Position numbers and translations under genes: made by a program. A model generated the notes under the pieces. That model saw only the letters and a program-made list of their open reading frames with translations. It made no database searches and had not been told where the DNA came from. Shown here piece by piece: positions 41,825-54,380 of a stretch of DNA of 64,000 nt; the first letter of the stretch is position 1; each line of letters opens with the position of its first letter. The stretch spans positions 1-64,000 of the forward strand of contig NW_021941569.1 in assembly GCF_902148855.1 (NCBI RefSeq). Direction: 5' to 3'. The stretch is from Sphaeramia orbicularis (Eukaryota > Chordata > Actinopteri > Kurtiformes > Apogonidae).

Positions 41825-42264
41825 GCTGCTCCGCGGGGCCGGGGGGAGTAGGCCGACCTCACACCGGCCTCAGAAGACCGAGGACCGACCGGAGGGAGCG
41901 GACACAGACGGAGAATCAGACCGGCTGGGAGTGCGACGAGCCCGGCGGAGGTCAGGCCGACGCTCCGGGCTGCGGGTCCGTTCAGAGGGTGACGGGTCCG
42001 GACACAGAGAGCAGCTTCGGCTCGGAGATACTGGAGTCCCGGTCCGAGTACCGGAGCAGGCTCAGGGATTGACAGTCAGCAGACCGGCGGACGGTCAGCT
42101 GACCAACGGCGGGGAGGGGCACTTCCGGACAGCTTCAAAATAAAAGCCTTTATTTTCCTCTGAGTTTTGAACATTTGGAAGTTTTAGTTTTGTCTTTTGA
42201 AATAAACAGAAATATGAAATTTTGCTGTTGTTTTACAAACATTTATTTCAGTTTAATGGCCAGT

Positions 42265-42722
42265 ATTAAACAGCTGCTCCTGCTGGGTGTACCTAATGAA
42301 ATGGCCACTCCTTTCCACATATTCTGGGAATGCCCAAAAATGAACCATTATTGGATAGACATAATGATGGGAATTTACAGGATGGAAAGAAAAACTTAGT
42401 GTAAATTTGAAGATGGATTTTTTTTGTGTGCAATGGGTGAGATATGTGAAGCCTCAGAGATCTGATTTTGTTGCGATGAATGCATGAATATGAACCCAAA
42501 ACCCTCTGAAGGAAATACATTTTTGTGTTTTATCTTTATTTATACATTGATTCTTCTCTCAGATCCTGTATGTTAGGACCATGAGCTGCTGGAAATGTTT
42601 TTGTTTTTTTTTTTTACACCCACTCTCTGGATATGTATAGTTTGTGTATTTGTTTGTTTTTTCAATGTATAAAAAAAAAATCTGAAATCTTTCATAAAAA
42701 GAGAATAAAAAAAAAAACAAAA
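42265..42722 (+). mobile_element. L1 3' fragment
   Basis: The frame reading VPNEMATPFHIFWECPKMNH is the cysteine/histidine C-terminal motif region of L1 ORF2. It is followed by an AT-rich 3' UTR and A-rich tail. It lies upstream of ugcg exon 1. Confidence 0.65.
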
Positions 42723-43690
42723 GAAATGGCCATGCCATGAATTTCTGTTTGATTTCAGATGTGGTTCAGTGTGGATTTAATGAGCTGGTTTACACTGAAA
42801 CATGTGCAGACACACTATCAGAGTCTGAATCTCATACACGACCCACAGAAGATGGTTCAGAGTTTTTAGAGCCATACATTTTCTTCATTAACCTATAAAT
42901 GAATCATCACACCAGTAAAAACTGTATTTCAGTTTGGAGTCACCGTCAGTCTGACTTTTATACAGAGAATAATGAACATGTGGAAGGGACAGGACGTTCA
43001 AATGGTCACGCTTCCTTTTATTTGTGGTTGGTTGTTGATGTAAGGCTCAAACCACTTCAGTGACTTCAGCCAGATTTCATCAGACATTTGTTTTGTAAAA
43101 ACACCATTAGACGTCACATACGAGGGGATTTGTCATGTGTAAAAAAGAAAAAAAAAATCAGCTGATGTTCATTGTCTCTGAATAACCACAGTGAAAGATT
43201 TCAGGGTCACATTCAGTCACAAACCACAGAAAAGCATCAGTGGACGATTACTGAACTGTCCGTTAGCCGCTGACTATTCTATTAACGCTGGGAATCGATC
43301 AATCCATTTTTTTAATCCCAAGCCTTTGTCATAGTTTTGTATTTTCCTGTTTTACAGGAAACACTTTAGTCTCAAACACATGGATCAAATATTGGTGGCT
43401 GTGTTTAAATTAAATCACTTCCTGCTCATATTTCTTTGTTCCAATCGTCCATCTCTGTTGTTGTGGTTCTATGTGGGCGGGGTTTAGTCTGAACATTGAC
43501 CCACCCTCCTCGTGGGTGGGACAGCCTCTCCGTCTCCTCTCCCTCAGTCCTGGTCCGGTTACTGACATCCACAGACCGCCACACGGTTCAGCCCGGCCCG
43601 ACGGACGACAGGAGACTGAGACGTAACCGTGGGTCACGGACAGTCACCTTCAGCCAAACCAACCAGTCAATCACAGGTTTGTCCAATTAA
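42723..43690. other. Intergenic spacer between ugcg and the mocs2 3' end
   Basis: No exon, RNA gene or clear repeat found. The minus-strand open frame at 43,410-43,637 lacks splice context or a recognisable family. Confidence 0.5.
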
Positions 43691-43695
43691 ACACC

Positions 43696-43701
43696 TTTAT
43701 T
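43696..43701 (-). terminator. mocs2: Poly(A) signal of mocs2
   Basis: AATAAA on the minus strand about 77 bases after the MOCS2B stop codon. Confidence 0.6.
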
Positions 43702-43777
43702 GATTTCAGCTTTGAATTCTGTAATCTGATTGGATATTGTCATTTGATGCTGAGGCATCAGTCCTTAGCCCCGCCCC

Positions 43778-46700
43778 TCAGTCCTTAGCTCCGCCCCAGG
43801 GACATTCTGCATTCTCCTTCCAGCTGCTTTCCTGCGTGTCGTACACTTCCTGTTAATTACAAATCACATGATCAGGTGCTGATGATGTCATTGCTCAGTT
43901 TCAGTTCATGTAAACTGCACTGAACCAGGTTGGTAGAAGATGCACCATGGAAAAAAGGTCGGCTTCTCCCCAACAGATATGTGATTACCATTAAAGTTCA
44001 AGAAATGTCCTTTAAACTCATTCCTAAATTCAATCCAGATAAATCTGATATCAAAAACAGATTTAAGAAACATACTGACCTAAACTGTAGCTTCTGTCAT
44101 GAATGTCCTGAAGCTGTTGTTCATTTATTTTGCCACTGCCCTACGGTTCAAAGGTTTGGCTAAAACTCTGTGATTTTATTCATAAGAACATTCAAAGACA
44201 TTTTCTGTTGTTTTGGATGAATGGATTGTTTGGTCTGTTTGAAAGGAGCTTACTCAAAAGTGAATCTCGAAACCTGATAAATCTTTTAATTTTTATGTCA
44301 AAATTTCACATTCATTGTTGTAAATACTCAGTTAAAAAGCTATGCTTTACTGCATTCTAGGATAATTTCCAACAATACATTCTGTCAATTAAATACTCTA
44401 ACAAGTGAAAGGCACTCAAACCTGTTCAGATCTGTCCTTCCCTCATATATTCACCTGAACTCTGACAGCCCTAGTATCAGTTAGCATACTTCTGTCTCTT
44501 TTTTCTCTTTCCTATCCTCTTTTTCTCCTGTCCTTTCTTTCTATACATAATTATAATTAAGCACTTATATAATGTCTTCTATTGCAAATGTTTTTCTTTT
44601 GTATATTTGATATGAAAAAAAGAAGCTATTTTTGTACTGTAAACTGTGCTGTTCTATACGGAGCCTGGGAAGGGACAAGAAGAAAAAAAGTGATTACGTT
44701 ATAACGCAATAGTTTTTGTGTTATAATGCAAAAGTAGTGCGTTATAAGGCACTAGTGTTCACACTGGGATCTTCATTCTGGATCTGACCGTGTCAGCTCT
44801 GACACACCTGGACCTGCAGTCCTGTGTCCTCTGCATGTGCACTTCAGATGACCGGAACTCTTTCATTATTTGTCCGATCGGAAAAATTCCAACAGTTTCT
44901 GAAACCTCAGACTCTGTGCTTTATGGACATTATCTGCTCAATGTGAAAATTTCCCAGGCACTCGTCCTAGAAGCCGCAAAATAAACCATTCTGTGACTGG
45001 GGACGCACACAGAAGACGGATTCACAGAGCGGAGAACCGGAGCGCATAACGGAGTGGAGAACGGATTAGATCTAGTGTTGGAAAATGTAGAACAGACGGA
45101 CATCCACAGTTCCAGACCAGCCTGGAGGTTTAGGATGGATCTGAGACTGAAGGACAGACTGATGGAGCAACATCTGAAGAAGAAAGGTAAAGTTCACCAG
45201 TTCCATTTAGTGGACTGTCTACATGACTGAAGCACTGTCTGCTTTTATCTGTGCAGTTTTTACTAGTTTTATTATTGTATTTGTAAATTGATGCTTATAC
45301 TGCATGGTGGTTTTATAGAATAAAGTACGAACCTGTAGATGTGTTAGTTTGGAGTATGTTGGACTTTCTGTGCATAAAAGTGCACATGACGCTCTACAAA
45401 GTAAGAGCGTAGACGCTGATGTTCAGTGACTTTTTTTCTTCAATAGTACAATTTGACCTTGTTTTGTTTGTCTGATACATTGTTCTGTGTGTGTTATTTT
45501 TCCATGTGTCCACCGGAAGTTACATTCAAGGATGAAGAGGGAGGAGCCACGGTGATGAACAAAGGCTGTGGAGATGAGAGCAGAGACTGAAGACTGTCCA
45601 CACACAGATGAAGGACGGAGGAAGAGACTGATGATGAGTTCAAAGACCACAGACAGTCAACACATCCACAGGAGGAGGACTTTTACCACAGACAGTGAAC
45701 ACATCCACAGGAGGACTGACTTTTACCACAGACAGTGAACACATCCACAGGAGGACGGACTTTTACCACAGACAGTGAACACATCCACAGGAGGACTGAC
45801 TTTTACCACAGACAGTGAACACATCCACAGGAGGACTGACTTTTCCCACAGACAGTGAACACATCCACAGGAGGACTGACTTTTCCACAGACAGTGAACA
45901 CATCACAGGAGGATGACCTTAGGTGTGCACAGACTCTTTTCCATGTTCAGACTGGGCCATAGGAGCTCTGTCTGGATCAGAGCTGTGAACTGACACAACT
46001 GTTTGTGCAGAACCACGAACATGAAGGAACTCTGCAGACACAGAACAGACAAATGCCCTGTGTGTGTGTGTGTGTGTGTGGGTGGGGGTGGGGTGGGGTG
46101 GGGGGGGGCTGTAGATTTGACCTTTGACCCTGTTTTTGCACAATAAAAGGCAAATACTCAGTTTGTTGTAAATACTTTTTATACTTTTCAAAGTTCATAC
46201 TGAACTTTCAAATCTTGTATCCATGGTAATTTCAGTGTTTTTCTGCTAAAACAAAAAAAAAAAAAAAAAACAATTCAGTTTTTGTGTTTTTCCTCATTTT
46301 AAACTGTTATACAGTATTAAAACAAACAGTGAATTATAAATGACTGCTATATTGAACATTCGAAGTGTTCTGCAAAATGAACAAAAGGACTCAAAGCATA
46401 TTTTCGGACCTTTTTATGATCAAATAACAAAACCAGTCCAGGTGGAGCATGTGAGGCTCAGGTTATAAAGGATTTGAATCCACTGCTCACATCTCCTTCT
46501 CATGTGCAGATCATTCACACTCTGCACATCCACCTGTTCCCATGAAGCTGCACACAGACGTGAAGCTGGGCAAATAGGAATTTCATTCAGAAACCGTTGG
46601 AATTTTTCTGATCGGACAAATAATGAAAGAGTTGCGGTCATACTACACAGGACAGGGGGCGTGTCAGACCTGACACGGTCGGACCCAAACTGGACCACAA

Positions 46701-47462
46701 TGGATTATGTACGGACCTCAAGCAAGAGACCGAGCAGATATGATTGTTGTAACGCAATAATTTTTATTTTTTGCGTGTCCCTTCCCAGGCTCTGTAGTTC
46801 TAAATGAAATTTAAAAAAAATTTTAAAAAAAAAACCTGCACTGAGCCGAGGCTCATGGGTAATGTAGTACTGGTACCTTCTTCCAGATGGGGACGGCAGC
46901 CTTCAGCTGCGTCACATAGAACTGAATGGCTTCTTGGCCGTCTCGACGATGAGGAGACGAGATCGCTATGACGACGCTGGCCTCGCCCACCTCCACCCAC
47001 CTGGGGTCAGAGGTCAGAGGTGAGTGTAAACACAGGGCCAGGTGAGCACAGAGGTCAGAGGTCACAGTCTCACCCCAGTCTGTGGTGGACACACACGTGG
47101 ACGATGTGGGCCATCGCGCTCGCACGTTGGCGCTCAGCTTGGCGAGCTCTGATTGGACCATCCCTCATACGCCTCGTACTCCAGACCAACCACCTTCCGG
47201 CCGTCGACGTCGTCCTGGCGGGTGGTACCTGCACACGGAACCGCACACGGATCAGAACCGCCTCCTCCATTCCAGAAACCGTACATCAAAGCAGGTTGAA
47301 CTGGTCATTATGGGAGGGGCCAGGAACCTGGAATGATAAAAAACGCTCACCTATAAACAGGGACACGGCGCCGCAGGACGCACTGCCGACGGCGTCCACC
47401 ACTTCCTGGACAGACAGCCTATCACGGCTCAGCTTGAACACGTCTCTCCGCCCCCCATCCAT
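43778..47462 (-). CDS. mocs2: Molybdopterin synthase large (catalytic) subunit, MOCS2B
   Basis: MoaE-type subunit that converts precursor Z (cPMP) to molybdopterin with sulfur from MOCS2A. It is the second cistron of the same mRNA. Exons: 47351-47462 (from an ATG reading [20 protein letters not shown]), 47074-47228, 46877-47000, 43778-43849. Landmarks: [47 protein letters not shown], the active-site lysine region VPIWKKEVYD and the end [16 protein letters not shown]. Exon 2 (47074-47228) needs two single-base additions, near GAGGGATGG and in TGGCCCACA, to stay in frame. These are probable assembly errors. The last intron contains the 2.1-kb inverted-repeat element and an L1 fragment. Confidence 0.9.
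43938..44650 (+). mobile_element. L1 ORF2 C-terminal and 3' UTR fragment in mocs2 intron
   Basis: Frames read [20 protein letters not shown], then the zinc-knuckle-like [20 protein letters not shown], then [16 protein letters not shown], all L1 ORF2 C-terminal features. The downstream 3' UTR runs to about 44,650, where the next element starts. Limits are approximate. Confidence 0.75.
45655..45905. repeat. About 41-bp tandem repeat, six copies
   Basis: Units reading ACAGACAGTGAACACATCCA then CAGGAGGACTGACTTTTACC, with slight length changes. They are internal to the inverted-repeat element. Confidence 0.9.
46063..46111 (+). repeat. (TG)n and G-rich tract
   Basis: Simple TGTGTG run followed by GGGTGGGG-type sequence inside the element at 44,657-46,796. 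Confidence 0.9.
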
Positions 47463-47475
47463 CCCACACCAGCGT

Positions 47476-50400
47476 CTATCCTCCGCTCAGCGGCGGCACC
47501 ACGGCCACCTCGTCCCCGTCCTCCAGAGTCAGCAAATGGTCGCCGAGGCAACGTACTGCTGACGCACCGCCAGCACCACGCGACGCTGCAGCGCCGAGCC
47601 TGAACACACCAAGAACACGCAAGAACACGGAAACAGATGACAGCCACAACGGATCAGGATGAATGGAGTTTGAAGCAACATGAGAAAAAACACAACAGAC
47701 GAGACAGAAGACGACAGGTAGGAGGAGTCAGGCGGTGACCTTTGACCTTTGGTCTGACTGTGGGTCATGTGGATCAAACACTGACGACACATTCATAAAC
47801 GACTGAGATCGAACATACATGAGTGTGTTCCATCCACGGTCATGTACATGTCAGTTTCCACTGCATCACCTGGGGTGTCGCCGTAGCAACAGGGTCCACA
47901 GGTCCTGGCTGCTGATTGGTGTTGGCACAGCACAGACTCCTCCCCCGGATCCTGTCAGATCAGCGCTCTGAGCGAAGTACAGCACACACACCTGAAGGCA
48001 ACACACAAACACACACTGAAGGCAACGCACAAAACACACACCTGAAGGCAACGCACAAACACACCTGAAGGCAACACAAAAACACACCTGAAGGCAACAC
48101 ACAAAAACACACCTGAAGGCAACGCACAAAACACACACCTGAAGGCAACACACAAACACACACCTGAAGGCAAACACACCTGAAGGCAACACAAAAACAC
48201 ACATGAAGGCAACACAAACACACACCTGAAGGCAACACACAAAACACACACCTGAAGGCAACACACAAACACACACCTGAAGGCAACACACAAAAACACA
48301 CATCTGAAGGCAACAACAAACACACACTGAAGGCAACGCACAAACACACACTGAAGGCAACGCACAAACACACACCTGAAGGCAACGCACAAACACACAC
48401 CTAAAGGCAACGCACAAACACACACCTGAAGGCAACACACAAACACACACCTGAAGGCAACACACAAACACACACCTGAAGGCAACGCACAAACACACCT
48501 GAAGGCAACACACAAACACACACCTCTGAAGGAACACACACCTGAAGGCAACACAAAAACACACACCTGAAGGCAACACACAAACACACACCTGAAGGCA
48601 ACACACAAAACACACACCTGAAGGCAACACACAAACACACACCTGAAGGCAACACACACCTGAAGGCAACACGCAACACACAAACACACCTGAAGGCACA
48701 CACACACACCTGAAGGCAACACACAAACACACACCTGAAGGCAACACACAAACACACACCTGAAGGCAACACACACTGAAGGCAACACACAAAACACACA
48801 CCTGAATGCAACGCACAAACACACACCTGAAGGCAACGCACACAAACACACCTGAAGGCAACACACAAACACACACTGAAGGCAACACACACCTGAAGGC
48901 AACACACAAACACACACCTGAAGGCAACACACAAACACACACTGAAGGCAACCACACCTGAAGGCAACACACAAACACACACCTGAAGGCAACACACAAA
49001 CACACACCTGAAGGCAACACACAAACACACACCTGAAGGAAACACACACCTGAAGGCAACACACAAACACACACCTGAAGGCAACACACACCTGAAGGCA
49101 ACACACAAACACACACCTGAAGGCAACACACACCTGAAGGCAACACACAAACACACACCTGAAGGCAACACACAAAACACACACCTGAAGGCAACACACA
49201 AACACACACCTGAAGGCAACACACAAACACACACCTGAAGGCAACACACAAAACACACACCTGAAGGCAACACACAAACACACACCTGAAGGCAACACAC
49301 AAACACACACCTGAAGGCAACACACAAAACACACACCTGAAGGCAACACACAAACACACACCTGAAGACAACACACCTGAAGGCAACACACAAAACACAC
49401 ACCTGAAGGCAACACACACCTGAAGGCAACACACACCTGAAGGCAACGCACAAAACACACACCTGAAGGCAACACACAAAACACACACCTGAAGGCAACA
49501 CACACCTGAAGGCAACGCACAAAACACACACCTGAAGGCAACACACAAACACACACTGAAGACAACCACACCTGAAGGCAACACACAAAACACACACCTG
49601 AAGGCAACACACACCTGAAGGCAACGCACAAAACACACACCTGAAGGCAACACACAAACACACCTGAAGACAACACACACCTGAAGGCAAGCACAAAACA
49701 CACACTGAAGGCAACACACACCTGAAGGCAACACACACCTGAAGGCAACGCACAAAACACACACTGAAGGCAACACACAAAACACACACCTGAAGGCAAC
49801 ACACACCTGAAGGCAACACACACCTGAAGACAACACACAAACACACACCTGAAGGCAACACACACCTGAAGACAACGCACAAAACACACACCTGAAGACA
49901 ACACACACCTGAAGGCAACGCACAAAACACACACCTGAAGGCAACACACAAAACACACACCTGAAGACAACACACCTGAAGGCAACGCACAAAACACACA
50001 CTGAAGGCAACGCACAAAACACACACCTGAAGGCAACGCACAAAAACACACACCTGAAGGCAACACACAAAAACACATCTGAAGGACACACAAACACACA
50101 CTTGAAGGCAACACACAAACACACACTTGAAGGCACACAAAAACACACCTGAAGACAACACACACCTGAAGGCAACACAGAAACACACACATGAAGGCAA
50201 CACACAAAACACACACCTGAAGGCAACGCACAAACACACTTGAAGGCAACACACAAACAACACTTGAAGGCAACACACAAAACACACACCTGAAGACAAC
50301 ACACACCTGAAGGCAACGCACAAAACACACCTGAAGGCAACACACACAAACACACACCTGAAGACAACACACACCTGAAGGCAACACACAAAACACACAC

Positions 50401-51481
50401 CTGAAGGCAACACACACCTGAAGGCAACGCACAAAACACACACCTGAAGGCAACACACAAACACACACTGAAGACAACACACACCTGAAGGCAACGCACA
50501 AAACACACACCTGAAGGCAACACACACACCTGAAGGCAACACACCTGAAGGCAACGCACAAAACCACACCTGAAGGCAACACACAAAACACACACCTGAA
50601 GGCAACACACACTGAAGGCAACGCACAAAACACACACCTGAAGGCAACACAAAACACACACCTGAAGACAAACACACCTGAAGACAACGCACAAAACACA
50701 CACCTGAAGACAACACACACCTGAAGGCAGCGCACAAACACACACCTGAAGGCAACACACAAAACACACACCTGAAGACAACACACACCTGAAGGCAACG
50801 CACAAAACACACACCTGAAGGCAACGCACAAAACACACACCTGAAGGCAACGCAAAACACACACCTGAAGGCAACACACAAAAACACACATCTGAAGGCA
50901 CACACAAACACACACTTGAAGGCAACACACAAACACACACTTGAAGGCAACACACAAAACACACACTGAAGACAACACACACCTGAAGGCAACACAGAAA
51001 CACACACATGAAGGCAACACACAAAACACACACCTGAAGGCAACGCACAAAACACACACTTGAAGGCAACACACAAACAACACTTGAAGGCAACACACAA
51101 AACACACACCTGAAGACAACACACACCTGAAGGCAACACACAAACACCACATGAAGGCAACACACAAAACACACATGAAGACAACACACACCTGAAGGCA
51201 ACACACAAACACACACTTGAAGGCAACACACAAACACACACTTGAAGGCAACACACAAAACACCACACCTGAAGACAACACACACCTGAAGGCAACACAC
51301 AAACACACTTGAAGGCAACACACAAACACACACTTGAAGGCAACACACAAAACACACACCTGAAGACAACACACACTGAAGGCAACGCACAAACACACAC
51401 TGAAGGCAACACACACACGCACGCACGCACGCGACACACACACCTGCAGCGGACTCGGGGGGCGTGGTCTAAACCAGGCAT
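47476..51481 (-). CDS. mocs2: Molybdopterin synthase small (sulfur carrier) subunit, MOCS2A
   Basis: MoaD/ubiquitin-like carrier whose C-terminal Gly-Gly is thiocarboxylated by MOCS3. Exons: 51444-51481 (ATG, MPGLDHAP), 47866-47991, 47476-47599. Exon 2 reads VCVLYFAQSADLTGSGGG and LLRRHP. Exon 3 reads RRVVLAVRQQYV then, after a one-base slip, GDHLLTLEDGDEVAVVPPLS and Gly-Gly stop. This matches human MOCS2A (VEVLYFAKSAEITG ... PPISGG). The C run in exon 1 is one base short for the frame PSPLQ/VCVLYFA, and exon 3 needs two corrections, consistent with assembly errors. Intron 1 is a 3.4-kb minisatellite. Exon 3 is shared with the start of MOCS2B. Confidence 0.88.
47992..51430. repeat. 3.4-kb minisatellite filling mocs2 intron 1
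   Basis: Roughly 130 units of 20-28 bp, plus-strand type CTGAAGGCAACACACAAACA then CACAC, with variants GAAGACA, GGCAACG and ACTTGAAG. On the transcript strand every unit carries TTCAG followed by GTGTGTG. The last unit is the real exon 2 acceptor at 47991, and the array ends close to the exon 1 donor at 51443. Open frames of more than 1,000 codons on the minus strand are artefacts. Confidence 0.95.
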
Positions 51482-51980
51482 CTGAAACGTCCTGTGGTTC
51501 CTGGTTTGAAAGTTACGTCACTGTCGTTAAAAGCCGTTGTTTGTTATTTTTCCGGGTTGAACTGAGCTCGTGCTAAATCCCGGATGCTGACCCGGGACTC
51601 CCGGGGTCAAAGTTCACCCTTCCACAGACACGGAACGGTCTAGTGGACCACATGCGCATTAACCAAGAGTTTTGAGTCCATGTCACGTGGGCACAGAAAA
51701 CTACACTTTACGAAACTAAACTCTTCAACAAACCAACAAACAAACAAACAAAGGCCCGGGCTTTGGCGCGCGCTGCTCCGGTTCTCTCTGACGTAAACAC
51801 ACCGATCTGGTTCCGGATGGTTCGGTTAGACCCGGTTCAGTCAGACTTAGACCCGGTCCACACTTACTGGGCGGTCATCCGGACTCCTCTGATCCGGTCC
51901 TGAGCCCGCGGTTCCCTGGACCGGAACCGCAATACGTGTGACGTCACTTCCTCCACTTTGTGACCAGACGTACGGACGTA
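51482..51980 (-). promoter_or_regulatory. mocs2: mocs2 upstream region, likely promoter
   Basis: CpG-containing sequence upstream of the MOCS2A ATG, with a CACGTG E-box at about 51,684 and many CCGGTTC/CCGGACC motifs at 51,770-51,930. There is no TATA box. The start site is inferred. Confidence 0.4.
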
Positions 51981-51984
51981 GTGA

Positions 51985-52750
51985 CGTAGACGTCTTATTC
52001 GAATAGAAAAGCCGTTCGTGTTCCATTGCGCAGATCCACAGCAGCACAGGAACACTGGTAAGGCATGTGCGTTCCCCTGAGTCCAGAAAAGAGGTAGAAA
52101 AAGGTAAAGACATGACAAAAAAAACAGATACAAACCATAAAACACAGATAAAACTTAAAAAAAACAGCTATTGCACATACAAGCACAAAACACATTGTAA
52201 AATAGAGTATTTAAAATAAATAAATAAAACTAATAATAATATTAATAAGATACTGAGAGGTAAACAACAAGTTATTGCCACATTTGAATTAAAGTACTGG
52301 GACATATAGCAGGTTATTGCACATTCAGTTTATTTTTATATCATTTATATTTATTTTTATTAATTTGTTTGTACCTGATGTCCAAACCAATAGGACTCAT
52401 GTAGACATAACATATGTCGGTTATGAAAATGTCCAGTTAACTAAAGGGTCCCAAGGTCATCGGACAAACCCGGACAGACAGTTCCAGCTGAAGGGGTCAG
52501 TGTTGACAGCAGGGGTCAGTGTTTTAAACTGAACCCAGAGTTTAGGAGCCAACATATCATTTAGTTTTCTATTATTATTATTATTATTATTACTACTACT
52601 TACATACTTATATCGCTTATTTGCGTACCATTGTTCCTACTATTTACTGTTGTAATTTTATAAGTATAATAAAATCATATATAAATATTACAATGTCTAT
52701 TTAATTACAATATTATAACATAACTATTATTTACTTGTATTATTACTATT
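51985..52750. other. Intergenic AT-rich spacer
   Basis: Spacer between mocs2 and the man2a1 3' end. It contains an AT-rich run (52,195-52,260) and ATT/ACT simple repeats (52,570-52,600). No gene seen. Confidence 0.5.
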
Positions 52751-53570
52751 TAGGGATGTAACGATATGAAAATTTCGTATCACAGTTACTGTGACCAAAA
52801 TATCACAGTTCTCATTATTATTGTGGTATTGTTGAAATTGTGCTCAAAATGTTCAAAAAGTACTGATACACACACTGAAATAATTTAACCAAGTTGTAGT
52901 TTGAAAAAAACAACAACAAAACCAAATAACATAATTGGCGCAATGTACCTTCTATTGCCAGAACATGTGTGGATCCACTCTGTTTAAATTCCACAGTTTC
53001 CAGGTTGTTCCATACAGCAGAAACAGTTGAATCGTCGGTCCCAGTCAGTGTCTGTCCAATTAGATTCAGTTCACATCAATATTAGTTGAGTTCTAATTTT
53101 AAATGTGTGGGAAATGGGATTTTCAGTGTCAGTGTAAATGTCCACAGAGTCCACATTCCACAGTGGATGTGGACAATTTAGTTCCACATACAAGAGATTG
53201 TTCTAAGCTACAGGTGGATCCAACTGGAGGAGAATCGGAGTTGTTTGGAATTTTGGATGAATTTTGGAAATTGTAGATGTTGTGACCTTGCTGTGACCTT
53301 GAACTTTGGCCTACTGGACTAAAATGTACTGGGTTGGTCCCAGGGCCTAGGCCTATCTGTGGGGAAGATTTGGAAAAGATGGGTGGAAGAGTTTTACACT
53401 AAAGATGAGAACAAACAAACAAACAAACAAACAAACAAACAAACACACAAACAAAGCAAAGTGATCTAAATACCTCCTGGCGGAGGTAATAATACCGCGA
53501 TAATAATGATAACCGTGATAATTTTAGTCACAATAACCGTGATCTGAAATTTTCATATGGTTCCATCCCG
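52751..53570. mobile_element. hAT-like TAGGGATG element, partly filled by another repeat
   Basis: Starts TAGGGATGTAACGATATGAA and ends TTTCATATGGTTCCATCCC. The first about 200 bp match the arms of the element at 8,373-11,137. Inside, about 53,200-53,490, is the CAAACAAACAAA ... CTCCTGGCGGAGGTA repeat. No convincing 8-bp duplication. Confidence 0.6.
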
Positions 53571-53912
53571 TTTCAGACATGAAGAAATGACTGGATTTCT
53601 GTTTGATTCATCTGCTGTGAGTCTGTTTGACAGTAATGCTCCCAGATCATTTCACCGTCTGCTTAAATGAACCTTCCCATAAACTCAGTCAAAACCTGCA
53701 GAAACACATTCACCTTCACCTGGAACCAGGAAGAAGAACTGATGAACGCTCCCGAATAGAACATTGTCTGATCATCAGGATTAAACAGAAACATGTGGTT
53801 CTTTCATTGTTTGTTCTCTACAATATTCACCCGTGTCTTTTTCAGAATATTACATTTGACATTTTAATTTGTTGAACTCACAAACAAACAAACTAACAAA
53901 ATCAAAGAATAA

Positions 53913-53918
53913 TTTATT
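53913..53918 (-). terminator. man2a1: Candidate poly(A) signal of man2a1
   Basis: AATAAA on the minus strand about 465 bases after the man2a1 stop at 54381. Confidence 0.45.
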
Positions 53919-54380
53919 TTCTCTGTTAAATTCATATAATTTCCCCAACAATAAACCCCTTTAGTTCTGATACAAAAACATTTTACATTATATCAGAAAA
54001 GAAGAAAATAAAGACATTTCTACATAAAAAATAGAACATTTAACTTCACAGTGAAGAGAAACAGCAGGTCCACGCACCACATTACCCACAATCCCACACA
54101 AACAGAGGCATGTCATTGGCTGTCACCATGGAAACGCACTCATACAGTTCAACACATTGACAGCAACTTGTTTTGGTCCCTTCGTGTTGCCATAGCAGCG
54201 ATCGATCGACGACACTTCATTTAAAATAAATCAGCTTTGGATCCTTTGACCTTTGACCTTTGGGTACAGAGTTCACCCCTGGCTGAACTTTGACCTCATT
54301 CACAGTTTTAACACCAGTGATGTACGACATTCATTTTTTCCAGCTCATCTCGTCTCTGATTGGTCACTTTTTTTTTTGCT

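Larger units (their letters stand above)
44651..46802. mobile_element. 2.1-kb inverted-repeat element with TAY ends and 6-bp target repeats
   Basis: Element 44657-46796 with ends TACGGAGCCTGGGAAGGGAC and, in reverse, TACAGAGCCTGGGAAGGGAC. Direct repeats GTTCTA lie at 44651-44656 and 46797-46802. Inverted similarity extends about 250 bp inward with a strongly conserved block (CTTTCATTATTTGTCCGATC at 44859 and reversed at about 46,600). A tandem array lies at 45,655-45,905 and a GT/G run at 46,063-46,110. No transposase frame is seen. It lies in the last intron of mocs2. Confidence 0.72.

Noticed and set aside
47866-51481. Minus-strand open frames of 1,026-1,191 codons rich in Cys, Val and Phe
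   Set aside because: They are read-through of the mocs2 intron 1 minisatellite in three frames. The genuine MOCS2A exons on either side define the intron.
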